Shown: positions 49,772-59,331, counted from the first letter of the stretch. The stretch is DNA of 64,000 bases from Cryptobacterium curtum DSM 15641 (GCF_000023845.1 NC_013170.1:1404501-1468500); one strand, 5' to 3'. The notes: a model not told the origin generated them from the letters alone. Program-made: numbers and translations.

Positions 49772-50176
49772 CTATTTAGACTCAAGTCCTTTAATGTAGG
49801 CAATCCACTTCTCGTAGGAAGCGTCGCTGATATCGTGCTCGATCAGGCATGCTTCAGTATCAGCGGTTTCTTCATCGATACCCAAGATATCGTGTAAAAA
49901 GCCGAATAGGAGCATATGGTGATCCAGCACTTTGCGCCCATATTCATAGCCAACTGACGTTAACGTAATATCGCCATAATAGGGCTGGTCAAGCATTCCT
50001 GCTGCCTTCAGACTCGATACGGCCTTACTGACTGACGCCTTTGACACACCAAGGTCGGTCGCCACATCAACAGAGCGAACCGGCGTTTTATCGGTTCCCC
50101 CAAGGCGAACGATTGATTCAAGATAATCCTCGTGCGATTCCGACATAACCGGACGAGCTTGACGATGCTTATCCAT
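49772..50176 (-). CDS. DtxR/MntR family metalloregulator
   Basis: Metal-dependent repressor of 134 residues with an N-terminal winged helix (SVDVATDLGVSKASVSKAVSSLK) and a dimerisation/metal domain with EDYLESIVRL and VLDHHMLLFGFLHDILGI plus IEHDISD, which holds the usual His/Glu/Cys-type metal ligands. No SH3 domain, as in MntR. Next to the suf genes and 9 kb from a second DtxR gene, so it may sense iron or manganese. AGGGGA precedes the ATG. Confidence 0.9.
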   Translation of the reverse strand: MDKHRQARPVMSESHEDYLESIVRLGGTDKTPVRSVDVATDLGVSKASVSKAVSSLKAAGMLDQPYYGDITLTSVGYEYGRKVLDHHMLLFGFLHDILGIDEETADTEACLIEHDISDASYEKWIAYIKGLESK

Positions 50177-50447
50177 AGCTTCCCCTATCGTTGCTCACAC
50201 TTTGATAGCCACGTAAAACGCAGTATCCGTCTGCCCATTTCTTAATATAGCATTCTCTCACCTGGTAGAAAGAAACAGTGTGGTGAAAAATGGTCTCTTC
50301 GAAGAAGTTATGCAGTCCGCACCCTATAGATCTTGTGCGTCTACAAGTTGCGGCTAAGCAGAAGGCTAAATATCGATCAAAGATCAAGCTCGCGCCCTAT
50401 AGGTTTGTGCACCTGTGCGTGGTTATGCAGTTATGCGTCTCGTCTTC

Positions 50448-50903
50448 CTATCCGTTCTGCGCATCCTGCGCAGCAGAAATGCTCTGATCAAGCATGGTGA
50501 GTGCAGTACGCCAACCAAGTTCAGCACACTTTACGCGTGCGGGCATCAAAGCAATGCTTTTCAGCTGAGCCGCCTCGCCGAGTTCTTCAAGTTCTGCATC
50601 GGTAGCATTACCCACAATCATGCGAAGGAAAATATCACAGAGATGCCGGGCATTCTCAACCGTTTCATCGGTAATCAGGTCAGCCATAATATCGGCCGAA
50701 GCTTGGCTAACAGCACAGCCACTTCCCACAAATGCAGCTTCTTCTACAACCCCATTTTCAATCTTAAGCGACAGCGTAATGTCATCGCCACAACTCGGGT
50801 TAATCCCCTGATGAGACATCGTGGGGTCGTCCATTTGATACTTGTAATCCGGGTGAGCATTATGCTCCATAAGAGCCGCTGTATAAATATCATTAAGCGC
50901 CAT
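50448..50903 (-). CDS. sufU: SUF sulfur acceptor/scaffold SufU
   Basis: Zinc-dependent sulfur-transfer partner of SufS. The 151 residues show the SufU/IscU pattern: MSHQGINPSCGDDITLSL with the first Cys, FVGSGCAVSQASADIM with the second, and MPARVKCAELGW with the third. Start at 50903 overlaps sufS by 11 nt. Last gene of the operon, as in Firmicutes. Confidence 0.95.
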   Translation of the reverse strand: MALNDIYTAALMEHNAHPDYKYQMDDPTMSHQGINPSCGDDITLSLKIENGVVEEAAFVGSGCAVSQASADIMADLITDETVENARHLCDIFLRMIVGNATDAELEELGEAAQLKSIALMPARVKCAELGWRTALTMLDQSISAAQDAQNG

Positions 50904-52161
50904 GGAATATCTCCCGCACCTTTGCAATACCTGACACCAATGCATCGATGTCAGACTGATCGTTATAAAGAGCCACTGAAGCGCGGCAGCAACTTTCAAC
51001 ACCCATCCAGCGAAGAAGGGGCTGCGCGCAATGATGGCCAGCGCGAATAGCTACGCCCTGAGAATCGAGAATGCTTGCGACATCATGGGGATGCACCCCA
51101 CAAACATTGAATGACACCACCCCAACATGTGATGCTGGATCGGACGGGCCGATCAGGCGAATGTAGGGTAATTCACATAAGCGACGCGTGCATTCAATCA
51201 CTAAAGCCCGCTCGCGCGCCTCAATATTTTCACGCTTGACCGCACGCATATAGTCGACCGCTGCCCCCAGTCCAACAATGCCAGCAGCATCTTGAGTGCC
51301 TGCTTCAAACTTCTGCGGAACAGCAGCGCAACCATACGATTCTTCGGTTACCCAATCGATCATTTCACCACCCGTCAGGAATGGTGGCATTTTTTCGAGA
51401 AGGCTTTTCTTTGCCCAAAGTACACCAATGCCCATAGGGCCGAACATCTTATGGGCCGAAAATACGAATGCATCGCAGCCAAGTTCCTGTACATTGACAC
51501 CCATGTGGGGAGCGCTCTGAGCGCCATCAACGAAACAGAGAGCGCCCATTTCATGGGCACGTTGAGCAATCTCCCGCACCGGATTCTCAACACCAAGTAC
51601 GTTGCTTACCTGCACGACTGAAACAATCTTCGTGCGCGGCGTGATTTTCGCCTCAATTTCTTCAGGTGTGATAACGCACTCACTGTCGGGACGCATAAAC
51701 ACCAACTTGGCGCCCGTGGCACGGCATACTTCCTGCCAGGGAATGAGATTGCTGTGATGCTCCATGATGGTAATGCACACTTCATCGCCCGGCCCCAAAA
51801 TGGTGCGCCCGAGCGATGCCGCCAGAATATTGAGCGACTCTGTTGCGTTACGGGTAAAGACAATTTCCTGAGAGAGCGGAGCACCAATAAAGTCAGCGAC
51901 CTTGCGGCGTACCTTATCGATTGCCTCAGTTGCTTCGATAGAAAGACGATAGAGCCCCCGAAGCGGATTGCTGTTGAGGCGCTCATAAAAATCGCGTTGA
52001 GCATCAAGGACACCGGCAGCGCGCTGTGCCGTAGCTGCACTATCCAAAAACGTAAGATCTTGCGCGTTTGCAAGAAGGGGAAAATCCTTCTTGTAGGGGT
52101 TTTCTTGTATATCGACCGCGTCAATAGCTTCTTGCGTGGCCTGAGGAGCGAAAGGTGCCAT
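50893..52161 (-). CDS. sufS: Cysteine desulfurase SufS
   Basis: PLP enzyme that takes sulfur from cysteine. In 422 residues: FLDSAATAQRAAGVLDA, IMEHHSNLIPWQ, FVDGAQSAPHMGVNV, the PLP Lys in FSAHKMFGPMGIGVLW and the persulfide Cys in IRAGHHCAQPLLRWMG. It starts at the last base of the sufD stop (TAATG overlap). Partners are SufU and the SufBCD scaffold. Confidence 0.97.
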   Translation of the reverse strand: MAPFAPQATQEAIDAVDIQENPYKKDFPLLANAQDLTFLDSAATAQRAAGVLDAQRDFYERLNSNPLRGLYRLSIEATEAIDKVRRKVADFIGAPLSQEIVFTRNATESLNILAASLGRTILGPGDEVCITIMEHHSNLIPWQEVCRATGAKLVFMRPDSECVITPEEIEAKITPRTKIVSVVQVSNVLGVENPVREIAQRAHEMGALCFVDGAQSAPHMGVNVQELGCDAFVFSAHKMFGPMGIGVLWAKKSLLEKMPPFLTGGEMIDWVTEESYGCAAVPQKFEAGTQDAAGIVGLGAAVDYMRAVKRENIEARERALVIECTRRLCELPYIRLIGPSDPASHVGVVSFNVCGVHPHDVASILDSQGVAIRAGHHCAQPLLRWMGVESCCRASVALYNDQSDIDALVSGIAKVREIFHGA

Positions 52162-53468
52162 TAGTTTTCTTCTCCTTTGTCGTTCTCGCTACCGGCCCTA
52201 CGGTCAATAACACGCAGCGCAAGACGATCGATACTAGTACGAGCAGCCTTGGTACGTGCATGTGTAGCGGCGTAATCAAACTGTGCGCCAATAAATAGCG
52301 CTTCGGCTTGCTTAACTGACAGCCCACGTGCCTGTAAGTATTCCAACTGTTCAGGGTTTACATGCCCAATAGTTGCCCCGTGATCGCCCTGCACATCGTC
52401 CTCGTGACAGAGAATAACAGGCATCGTTTTATTGCGCGCGCCTTCACTAGCAATAAGAACGGTTTCTTGTTCACGCCCAACTGAACCCGAACAACCGCGC
52501 ACCAAATCGATAGTTCCACGTAGTGTTTTACTCGATTCATCAGCTAATACACCGTTTGCAGAAAGCAGCCCTTCAGTTTCTGTACCGCGCTGAACAATAA
52601 GGTAATTGAAGTCGAGCTTCCCCATACCATGCCCCAGGTAGTGCGTGTCAACACCCGTGGTTGCCTTCGCACCCGCAAGATCGATCGCCATACCTATCCA
52701 TGAAGCATCTGAACCAAGAATGGTCTCGTCCATTTCGATGCGTGCTTCGCGTGTCGCGAACGCAGCGACATTTTCGAGGTATGCAAAGCCTTCATCGAGT
52801 GTCTGTAAGAACTCAACGCGGACACATGCCTGTGCAGCAGCCGCAACGCGCACTTGTACGCCCGCGGTACCACAAATGCCCGTACCGGTAACACTGGGGC
52901 CAGCGCTCGGAGAATCGCTGTCGATATCAGCATCACTGCCGCCAGCATGAACACCAACGCCAGTACTACTACCAGCCGGAGAATCCACATGAACCAACAC
53001 ACGAACGCGGGCTTCAGGAAGTGCAGCTACGTTGAGAACAGCCACCGTAGTAGCCTGTGCTTGAGCATCGAGATACAAATCGATTGTTGCATCAGCACCT
53101 TCGTCAACTACCGCCGAAGTTGTCGTGCAAGCCGCTCGATCGAGCCATGCTTCCGCTTCCGGACCCATGCCCGATTCGAACCGTTCTGCTTCAATCTGTG
53201 CAAGGACTTCATCAAATGCTGTTTGACCCGATGAAAGAACAACGCCCTTGGAAGCTGAAAGCGAAATAGAATCGGCATTAGCACGCACGAGGGCGGCTGT
53301 CTTAAAGGGAACTTCATTCATTTTAAGATTATGCCAGGTAATCGCCCGCGGACGGTTCACCATAAGTATTTGTGCTTCATCGCCCATTGGAGAAGCAGCT
53401 ACTTCTTCAGCGGTAAACTGACTGCGCCGCGCAGTACGTAAGGCGGTATCTTGTGATGTCGTACCCAT
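52161..53468 (-). CDS. sufD: Fe-S assembly scaffold subunit SufD
   Basis: Partner of SufB in the SufBCD scaffold. The 435 residues carry the SufBD core: a right-handed beta-helix (~200-370) ending VILCHEDDVQGDHGATIGHVNPEQLEYLQARGLS. It is more divergent than SufB, with a variable Ala/Val/Gly/Ser/Asp-rich stretch around residues 160-210. It overlaps sufB and sufS by 1 nt each. Confidence 0.93.
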   Translation of the reverse strand: MGTTSQDTALRTARRSQFTAEEVAASPMGDEAQILMVNRPRAITWHNLKMNEVPFKTAALVRANADSISLSASKGVVLSSGQTAFDEVLAQIEAERFESGMGPEAEAWLDRAACTTTSAVVDEGADATIDLYLDAQAQATTVAVLNVAALPEARVRVLVHVDSPAGSSTGVGVHAGGSDADIDSDSPSAGPSVTGTGICGTAGVQVRVAAAAQACVRVEFLQTLDEGFAYLENVAAFATREARIEMDETILGSDASWIGMAIDLAGAKATTGVDTHYLGHGMGKLDFNYLIVQRGTETEGLLSANGVLADESSKTLRGTIDLVRGCSGSVGREQETVLIASEGARNKTMPVILCHEDDVQGDHGATIGHVNPEQLEYLQARGLSVKQAEALFIGAQFDYAATHARTKAARTSIDRLALRVIDRRAGSENDKGEEN

Positions 53469-54886
53469 TACCCGATCGCCCCTTCCATGCCTTCCATCTC
53501 CAGCTTGATCAGGTTGTTCATCTCAACTGCGTACTCAAGTGGCAACTCTTTGGAAATCGGATCGGCAAAACCGTTCACGATCATCGTAGAAGCCTCTTGC
53601 TCTGAAATGCCACGGCTACGTAAGTAGAACATCATGTCGTCACCAATACGGCCAATACTTGCTTCGTGGCCAACGTTGACGTGCTCGGCACGTACATCCA
53701 TTGCTGGAATCGTATCGGACCGACTGAGATCGTCAAGCATAAGCGACTGACACGACACATAGACATCGGCGTCCTCGGCCGCTTCAGTAACTAACACACT
53801 CGAACGGAATGTCTGAACACCACCGTCCTTAGAAATACCCTTCGTATCAATATGAGCAGCCGCACGCGGAGCATTCAGCACCACCTTGCAGCCCGTATCG
53901 AGGTTCTGCGTCGCGCCTGAAAACGTAATGCCGGTAAATTCGCAGGACGAATCGGCGCCATTCATAATGCTCATCGGGTACAGATAGCCCACGTGAGAGC
54001 CAAAACTACCCGACACCCATTCAATCTTGCCATTGTCGTCAACGACAGCACGTTTGGTGTTGAGGTTATACATATTCTTCGACCAATTTTCGATCGTTGA
54101 ATAGCGCAGCCGCGCGTTCTTACCCACAAACAGCTCAACCGCACCGGCATGCAAATTCGCCACATTGTACTTCGGAGCGCTGCATCCCTCAATGAAATGC
54201 AGATCGGCATCGTCCTCAACAATAATGAGCGTATGTTCAAACTGGCCAGCCCCTTTCGCATTTAAGCGAAAGTAGCTCTGCAGTGGGAAGTCCATCTTTA
54301 CCCCGCGCGGGACATACACAAACGAACCACCTGACCAGACTGCTCCATGCAGTGCCGCGAATTTGTGATCTTCGGGCGTAATCAGCTTCATGAAGTGCTC
54401 GCGGATAAGATCGGCGTACTCGCCATGAAGCGCTTCTTCGATACCGGAATACACCACGCCCTCTTTGGCAACAGTGTCCTGGATGTTGTGATAGACGAGT
54501 TCAGAATCGTACTGAGCACCAACCCCCGCCAAATAGGCACGTTCTGCCTGCGGAATACCTAAACGCTCAAATGTGTCCTTAATGTCGTCAGGCACGCTTT
54601 CCCAGTCGCTTTTTTGCTCGGTCGGCGGTTTTACGTACGTGACAATATGATCCATATCGAGACCTTCAACCGAAGGGCCCCAATCGGGCACCGGCATGCG
54701 ATTATAGATCTCAAGCGATTCCAAACGCAGATCGAGCATCCACTGCGGTTCATCTTTGCGCGCAGATATTTCACGCACGATATCGGGAGTCAGGCCGGCA
54801 TCAAGCCGATCGTAGCCCTCTTCACTTTTAATGAAGTCGTACAGGCTCCGATCGACCTCGGTAACCGCCTGTGTTTCGGCAGCCAT
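53468..54886 (-). CDS. sufB: Fe-S assembly scaffold subunit SufB
   Basis: Main scaffold on which new Fe-S clusters form. In 472 residues: WMLDLRLESLEIYNRMPVPDWG, GGSFVYVPRGVKMDFPLQSYFR, FIEGCSAPKY, GSFGSHVGYLYPM and the terminal HEASIGRIGDDMMFYLRSRG with the conserved late residues. Very well conserved. The start overlaps the sufC stop by 1 nt. Confidence 0.97.
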   Translation of the reverse strand: MAAETQAVTEVDRSLYDFIKSEEGYDRLDAGLTPDIVREISARKDEPQWMLDLRLESLEIYNRMPVPDWGPSVEGLDMDHIVTYVKPPTEQKSDWESVPDDIKDTFERLGIPQAERAYLAGVGAQYDSELVYHNIQDTVAKEGVVYSGIEEALHGEYADLIREHFMKLITPEDHKFAALHGAVWSGGSFVYVPRGVKMDFPLQSYFRLNAKGAGQFEHTLIIVEDDADLHFIEGCSAPKYNVANLHAGAVELFVGKNARLRYSTIENWSKNMYNLNTKRAVVDDNGKIEWVSGSFGSHVGYLYPMSIMNGADSSCEFTGITFSGATQNLDTGCKVVLNAPRAAAHIDTKGISKDGGVQTFRSSVLVTEAAEDADVYVSCQSLMLDDLSRSDTIPAMDVRAEHVNVGHEASIGRIGDDMMFYLRSRGISEQEASTMIVNGFADPISKELPLEYAVEMNNLIKLEMEGMEGAIG

Positions 54887-55818
54887 TACTGATCCTCCGC
54901 AGAAAGAGCTGCCTCAGCCCGTTTAAGAGCAGCCTCGGCATCGAAGGAGGACTCTTCTTGTGCTACCTCGTCAGCAAGAGGCTGAGCGTTGCCGGTGGTG
55001 CGAGTTCCCTCGTTGGCATGCACGTTTGTGTCAGAATTGGCACAAACGTTGGAATTAGAACCAGCATCAGGATCGGGGTCGCCGAATTGCTCGAAGCCCC
55101 GTTCGTTAATGTTGTCAATAAGTGACGCATCACCTTCGGCTACCATATGACCCTTTACCATTACGTGCGTGCGATCGACCGAAAGATGCTCAAGAATGCG
55201 CGTGTTGTGGGTGATAAGCAAAATGGTGCCATCGCAGTCTTCGCGATACGCGGCAATGGCACGCGATACCACATTGAGCGCATCGATGTCTAAGCCCGAA
55301 TCGGTTTCATCGAGAATGGCAAGCTTCGGCTGCAAAAGAAGCAGCTGGAGCATCTCGACCTTTTTCTTTTCGCCACCCGAAAAGCCAACATTGAGCTCGC
55401 GCTGTAAGTATGACTCGCTCATGTCGAGCTGATCCATAACTTCGGCAATACGTTTTTTGTAGCGCTTGCCCTTAAGATTTAGATTTTTATGCTGCGCGGT
55501 AATAGCGCGAAGAAAGCTTGACAGCGGCACTCCCGGGACTTCGACAGGTGCTTGAAAGCTCATAAACAACCCCTGGCGGGATCGATCGGTTACATTGAGT
55601 TCCGTGAGGTCTACCCCATCAAGCACAATCGACCCACCCGTAAGGTCATATACGGGGTTGCCCATAATAACCTGACCGAGCGTGGACTTACCTGCCCCGT
55701 TAGGACCCATGAGCACATGAGTATTACCGCGATTAATTGTCAGATCGATGCCATGCAAGATCGGCTTATCGTCCACACCAGCATTAAGACCATGAACAGA
55801 AAGTAGCGCGTCTTCCAT
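54886..55818 (-). CDS. sufC: SUF ATPase SufC with C-terminal extension
   Basis: ABC-type ATPase that drives shape changes in SufBD. Motifs are intact: Walker A GPNGAGKSTLG, Q-loop SFQAPVEVPG, signature FSGGEKKKVEMLQ, Walker B LAILDETDSGLDIDAL and H-loop LITHNTRIL. The 310 residues exceed the usual ~250: residues ~246-310 are an Asp/Asn/Ala/Glu-rich tail. First gene of the operon, with GGAGG before the ATG. Confidence 0.96.
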   Translation of the reverse strand: MEDALLSVHGLNAGVDDKPILHGIDLTINRGNTHVLMGPNGAGKSTLGQVIMGNPVYDLTGGSIVLDGVDLTELNVTDRSRQGLFMSFQAPVEVPGVPLSSFLRAITAQHKNLNLKGKRYKKRIAEVMDQLDMSESYLQRELNVGFSGGEKKKVEMLQLLLLQPKLAILDETDSGLDIDALNVVSRAIAAYREDCDGTILLITHNTRILEHLSVDRTHVMVKGHMVAEGDASLIDNINERGFEQFGDPDPDAGSNSNVCANSDTNVHANEGTRTTGNAQPLADEVAQEESSFDAEAALKRAEAALSAEDQ

Positions 55819-55857
55819 ATGCGCCTCCTTGAGTTTTGTTTGCAGCGGAGTCTGCTA

Positions 55858-55915
55858 TCCCGCTTGTCCGTTTCACGGAGAATATCCTACCACCGAACTA
55901 GGATATCAGGCGGGA
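55858..55915 (-). promoter_or_regulatory. Palindromic/branched element ahead of the suf operon
   Basis: ATATCCTA-N9-TAGGATAT (55882-55906) is a 25-bp palindrome ~65 bp upstream of sufC. TCCGT-TTC-ACGGA (55867-55879) lies beside it, and TCCCGC/GCGGGA (55858-55863 with 55910-55915) encloses both. As DNA, the 25-bp site has the size and the ATA-N-CC...GG-N-TAT ends of an IscR type 1 (Rrf2) box; as RNA it would be a three-way junction. Either way it is likely a control element. Confidence 0.55.
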
Positions 55916-56007
55916 CATTGAAACAAACCATATCTGCTACTCAAGCAGAATCATTTAACGCTAACAGCGTGGTGCTCGGATGTCGGCACTCAAGCAAGCG
56001 AAGTGAA

Positions 56008-56256
56008 CTAGAACAACCCCAAAAATCGCTTACGAGGCTCACCAACCTGCGCAGACACAAATGTATAACCCGTTTCGTCAATTATGTGTTTGAGCTGGGA
56101 TTCATCAAGCGGCTCTTCAGAAAGAACAACCGCTGTGCCCTTCCCGTGAGACGCTGAAACCTTTTTTACGGAAAACGCTTTACGGATAGCATCATTGATA
56201 TGCGCTTCACACATACCGCACATCATTCCATCGATATGAATCGTTGTCTGTATCAT
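56008..56256 (-). CDS. Heavy-metal-associated (HMA) domain protein
   Basis: An 82-residue CopZ-like metallochaperone. The metal site is GMMCGMCEAHI (Cys ~13 and 16), followed by a ferredoxin-like betaalphabetabetaalphabeta pattern ending IIDETGYTFVSAQ. The tail GEPRKRFLGLF is an addition. It lies ~160 bp behind the P-type ATPase on the same strand, so it probably delivers metal to or from that pump. Copper or zinc are the usual ligands. Confidence 0.9.
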   Translation of the reverse strand: MIQTTIHIDGMMCGMCEAHINDAIRKAFSVKKVSASHGKGTAVVLSEEPLDESQLKHIIDETGYTFVSAQVGEPRKRFLGLF

Positions 56257-56416
56257 ACTCTATCCTTCCACCAGCTTAATTGAATAGTGTTCCACACACG
56301 AACGACAACACGCCATTACCCTTAAAAGCCTCTTGTCAAACACGTGAAACAATCCTTCGTCAAACTCTCCTCACAAGAACGAACATGCAAGTGTACCTTG
56401 CTCTGACTTACAGCGT

Positions 56417-58549
56417 TTAGAAAATTTCCGCATCAGATTCAGGTAAAGATGCCGCTGGCAACAAAGAGGTCGTGTTATGTGCGGTTACTCCCACCGTTGA
56501 AAGATTATGCAGCGTTGAGGTAATCGCAGGGGTAAGTACGCCGGCCACACCCAATGCAATAAGCGTGGTGTTGAACCCAACAATAAATTGATAGTCGCTA
56601 TGAATACGCTTCATCAATCCACGTGAAAGCCGACGAAGCATCACCAATGACTCCAGCGAAGCGTCAAGCACTGTCACATCAGCTACCGCACGAGCCACAT
56701 CGCTAGCGTCACTTAAGGCAACTGATACGTTCGCTGAAGCAAGCGCCGGCGAATCATTAATGCCATCGCCAACCATAATGACCGTGTGTCCTTCTTCTTT
56801 AAGACGCTCAACATAGCTCGCTTTATCTTCAGGCAATACCTGTGCATGATATTCATCGATACCAACTTGTTTAGCAATTTGTCGCGCACACAACTCAGCA
56901 TCACCTGTCAGCATAACCACCCTCTGAATGCCTGACGCACGCAACTGCGCTACCGCATCAGCCGCCTCAGAACGCAAAGGGTCGGTAATACATAGCACGC
57001 CGCGCAAAGTACCATCAATAGCTAAAAATACAGTAGACGAAGCAGGAGCCTCGGCTTCTAGTCGTTCAAATAAACCTTCAGGACAGGGTGTTCCTTCATC
57101 TTCAAAGATAAAGTGAGCACTACCAATGCGTGCCGATTTTCCCCCAACTGTCGAAGCAATACCGTGTGCAACAACGTATTCAACTTCGGTATGAAGTTCT
57201 TTTTCATGATGAAGTCCCGCATCGCTGGCGGCTCTAACAATTGCACGAGCTAGACTGTGAGGGAAATGCTCTTCAAGGCAGGCAGCAATCTTAAGGACAT
57301 GGTCCTCATTTTCGCCATCCATACAGATAATTTTTTCAACCTGTGGAGACGCTTCGGTCAACGTACCCGTTTTATCAAATACAACCACGTCAGCAGCATC
57401 GAGTGCTTCAAGGTATTTGCCACCCTTAACCACAGCACCGCGATTAGAAGCTTCCCGCATCGCAGACATTACTGCAACAGGCGTCGAAAGCTTAATTGCA
57501 CATGAGTAATCCACCATGAGAGTGCTTGAAGCACGTACCAAGTTTCCACCTGTAAGGGCTAACATAGCGACGAATGCAAATAAATTAAATGGAACAAGTC
57601 TATCAGCCAAACGCTCAGCACGGCTCTGAGCTGACGCCTTAAGTTCAGATGACTCTTGCACAAGCGCAACAATACGATCAATACGAGTGTGGCCCGGAAG
57701 CGCGTTGACCCGCACAATCATTGAGCCATCCTCAACTGCAGTTCCTGCAAACAATGTTGAGCCTTCACGCTTATGAACCAAAATGGATTCGCCAGTCATC
57801 GAAGCTTCGTTCACTTCACCTTCACCTTCAACGACTGTTGCGTCAACCGGCACCGAAAATCCAGTACGGATACGAATAAGTTGTCCAATTTGAACCGTCT
57901 CTAGACGGTGTTCACGTTCAGATCCGTCATCGTCAACTACCCATACCGTGTCGCCACGTACAAGAAGACTGTTTTCAAGTGCAATACGAGTACGTGCATT
58001 CACATGCTGCTGCATCATGTCGGATATCGACAGCAGAAACATAATGCCGCCTGCCTGTGCGAACTGACGCTGCAGCAGAGATACCGTAATGGCTGTTGCA
58101 TCAAGCACCTCAACTGTCAACTTACCGGAAAGCAAATCACGCAAGCCCTTTAAGATAAACCCAGCTGCTCGAATAAGTGTGAATGCTGTTGCAAATGGTG
58201 GTGGCATCAAAAACCGCCTGGTAATATACCCACCGACCGCAATTACAAGAGCCCGGGCAAATTCGTTATTCTCATGAGCCATGTCCTCGTTCGCATCCGC
58301 TTCAGCCACAGGCAGGTCATACATATCGAGCCCATTAACGAGCGCAAGAGCTTGATCGCGCACGACAGAATGTACAGGGTCATATTCAATCAACACGCTG
58401 CCATTCGCACTGCGCACCTGTGCGTTATCAACGCCCTCGATCTGACGCAGGGCAGCCGCCACACCATATGCCTCAACAGTGGTAAATAACGCAGCACCAC
58501 AACGTAAGCGTAAACGACCCGGAATATCTTGCATGACGCGATAGATCAT
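56417..58549 (-). CDS. P1B-type heavy-metal ATPase with DYSCAIK metal motif
   Basis: Metal efflux pump of 710 residues. An N-terminal degenerate HMA-like domain (~1-75) lacks the CxxC pair. Phosphorylation site VFDKTGTLT, TGES actuator motif (ASMTGESILV), HP motif EEHFPHSLA and hinge GDGINDSPAL are intact. The helix-6 metal site reads VDYSCAIKLSTP rather than CPC, close to the SPC/YSC type of the mycobacterial CtpC group, which is tied to Mn or Zn. The preceding PacL-like gene supports that grouping. Confidence 0.92.
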   Translation of the reverse strand: MIYRVMQDIPGRLRLRCGAALFTTVEAYGVAAALRQIEGVDNAQVRSANGSVLIEYDPVHSVVRDQALALVNGLDMYDLPVAEADANEDMAHENNEFARALVIAVGGYITRRFLMPPPFATAFTLIRAAGFILKGLRDLLSGKLTVEVLDATAITVSLLQRQFAQAGGIMFLLSISDMMQQHVNARTRIALENSLLVRGDTVWVVDDDGSEREHRLETVQIGQLIRIRTGFSVPVDATVVEGEGEVNEASMTGESILVHKREGSTLFAGTAVEDGSMIVRVNALPGHTRIDRIVALVQESSELKASAQSRAERLADRLVPFNLFAFVAMLALTGGNLVRASSTLMVDYSCAIKLSTPVAVMSAMREASNRGAVVKGGKYLEALDAADVVVFDKTGTLTEASPQVEKIICMDGENEDHVLKIAACLEEHFPHSLARAIVRAASDAGLHHEKELHTEVEYVVAHGIASTVGGKSARIGSAHFIFEDEGTPCPEGLFERLEAEAPASSTVFLAIDGTLRGVLCITDPLRSEAADAVAQLRASGIQRVVMLTGDAELCARQIAKQVGIDEYHAQVLPEDKASYVERLKEEGHTVIMVGDGINDSPALASANVSVALSDASDVARAVADVTVLDASLESLVMLRRLSRGLMKRIHSDYQFIVGFNTTLIALGVAGVLTPAITSTLHNLSTVGVTAHNTTSLLPAASLPESDAEIF

Positions 58550-58856
58550 GAATTAATCCCCTTCTTTAAACCCACTCAACTCTCATCGGTTACCAGTAGT
58601 ACGTCTATAAACAACGCGTACCGTTAAATGCTCCAACTACGGGGTTTAACCTCAAGCAACATCAACTGTAAAAGGCGATGTAACCACAGGCAATATCAAC
58701 TACAGGTAACAATTGCCTACACAATACCAACTGTAAATAATAGTTTTGGTTACAAAAGACAATTAGTAGTAAATAACAGTAAAACGAATAACGACGCGCC
58801 CAGCCAATACGGCTAGGCGCGTCTCTCTGCACTACAGCAGCCTGTTTCAGGTAGAA
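58550..58856. repeat. Four degenerate repeats spaced ~31 bp, before the P1B ATPase gene
   Basis: A gene-free 307-bp stretch. The core [at]YCAACTRYR occurs at about 58632, 58661, 58694 and 58725, i.e. every 29-33 bp or three helical turns, with CAAY just ahead of most copies. A terminator (58793-58823) separates it from the PacL-like gene. The repeats may be protein-binding sites or an old tandem duplication. Confidence 0.45.
58793..58823 (-). terminator. Terminator behind the PacL-like gene
   Basis: GACGCGCCTAGCC-GTATT-GGCTGGGCGCGTC on the minus strand, a 13-bp stem with one G-T wobble, followed by GTTATTCGTTTT. The wobble pairs only in minus-strand RNA, which fixes the direction. It should reduce read-through into the ATPase gene. 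Confidence 0.85.
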
Positions 58857-59168
58857 TTACTTTCCTTTTTTGGATGTAGTCTTACCGTCGATTTGCGCGG
58901 TTGCTTCTTCGCGAGCTTCTTGTTCAACTTCATCCATGCGCTGACGAACCGCTGCTTCAATGCGACGCTTGCGATCAGCTTCAGCACGGAGGTCCTGTGC
59001 ATCATCAATAATGCTCTGCGTTGCTGTCTGAAGACTATCGTTTGCAGCCATGGCTGACGCCACACCTTTCACGACGCCCTTACGCACCGTCGCGCTTTTC
59101 GATGCCGCTTGGATGACTGCTGACGCAACCATGCCACCTGCAAATAAGCCGATTTTTGCCCAACCCAT
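58857..59168 (-). CDS. PacL/DUF6110-like small membrane-associated partner of the metal ATPase
   Basis: A 103-residue protein. Residues ~3-24 form a Gly/Ala-rich hydrophobic helix (WAKIGLFAGGMVASAVIQAA), then VRKGVVKGVASAMAANDS and a long Ala/Glu/Arg helix (~50-95). This layout resembles PacL/DUF1490 proteins, which stand beside CtpC/CtpV-type ATPases in mycobacteria, and DUF6110 proteins of Firmicutes. The usual C-terminal metal motif is not seen; the tail is Lys/Thr/Ser-rich. The start at 59168 follows AAAGGGG. Family placement is inference. Confidence 0.68.
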   Translation of the reverse strand: MGWAKIGLFAGGMVASAVIQAASKSATVRKGVVKGVASAMAANDSLQTATQSIIDDAQDLRAEADRKRRIEAAVRQRMDEVEQEAREEATAQIDGKTTSKKGK

Positions 59169-59310
59169 AGTCAGACCCCTTTCAAAGATAATTACATGTA
59201 CATTGCATACCTTGCTTTCGCCACAACTGAGTATCCAAGCGGCGCCGTCGTTATTCCACTCCAAAAAGACGAGAACAATCCAAAAGGACCATATGCGAAA
59301 TAATCCACAT

Positions 59311-59331
59311 AAGGTTGGAAAACCTAACCTT
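59311..59331. promoter_or_regulatory. DtxR-box-like palindrome, upstream of PacL-like gene
   Basis: AAGGTTGGAAAACCTAACCTT: six-base arms AAGGTT/AACCTT around a 9-bp centre. It resembles the DtxR/IdeR consensus half-site AGGTTAG. It lies in the 278-bp region shared with the divergent DtxR gene. Confidence 0.55.

Noticed and set aside
50448-51002. Longer start for sufU (adds 33 residues)
   Set aside because: The added part lies within sufS and lacks family similarity; the ATG at 50903 has GGAG and the MALNDIYT opening.
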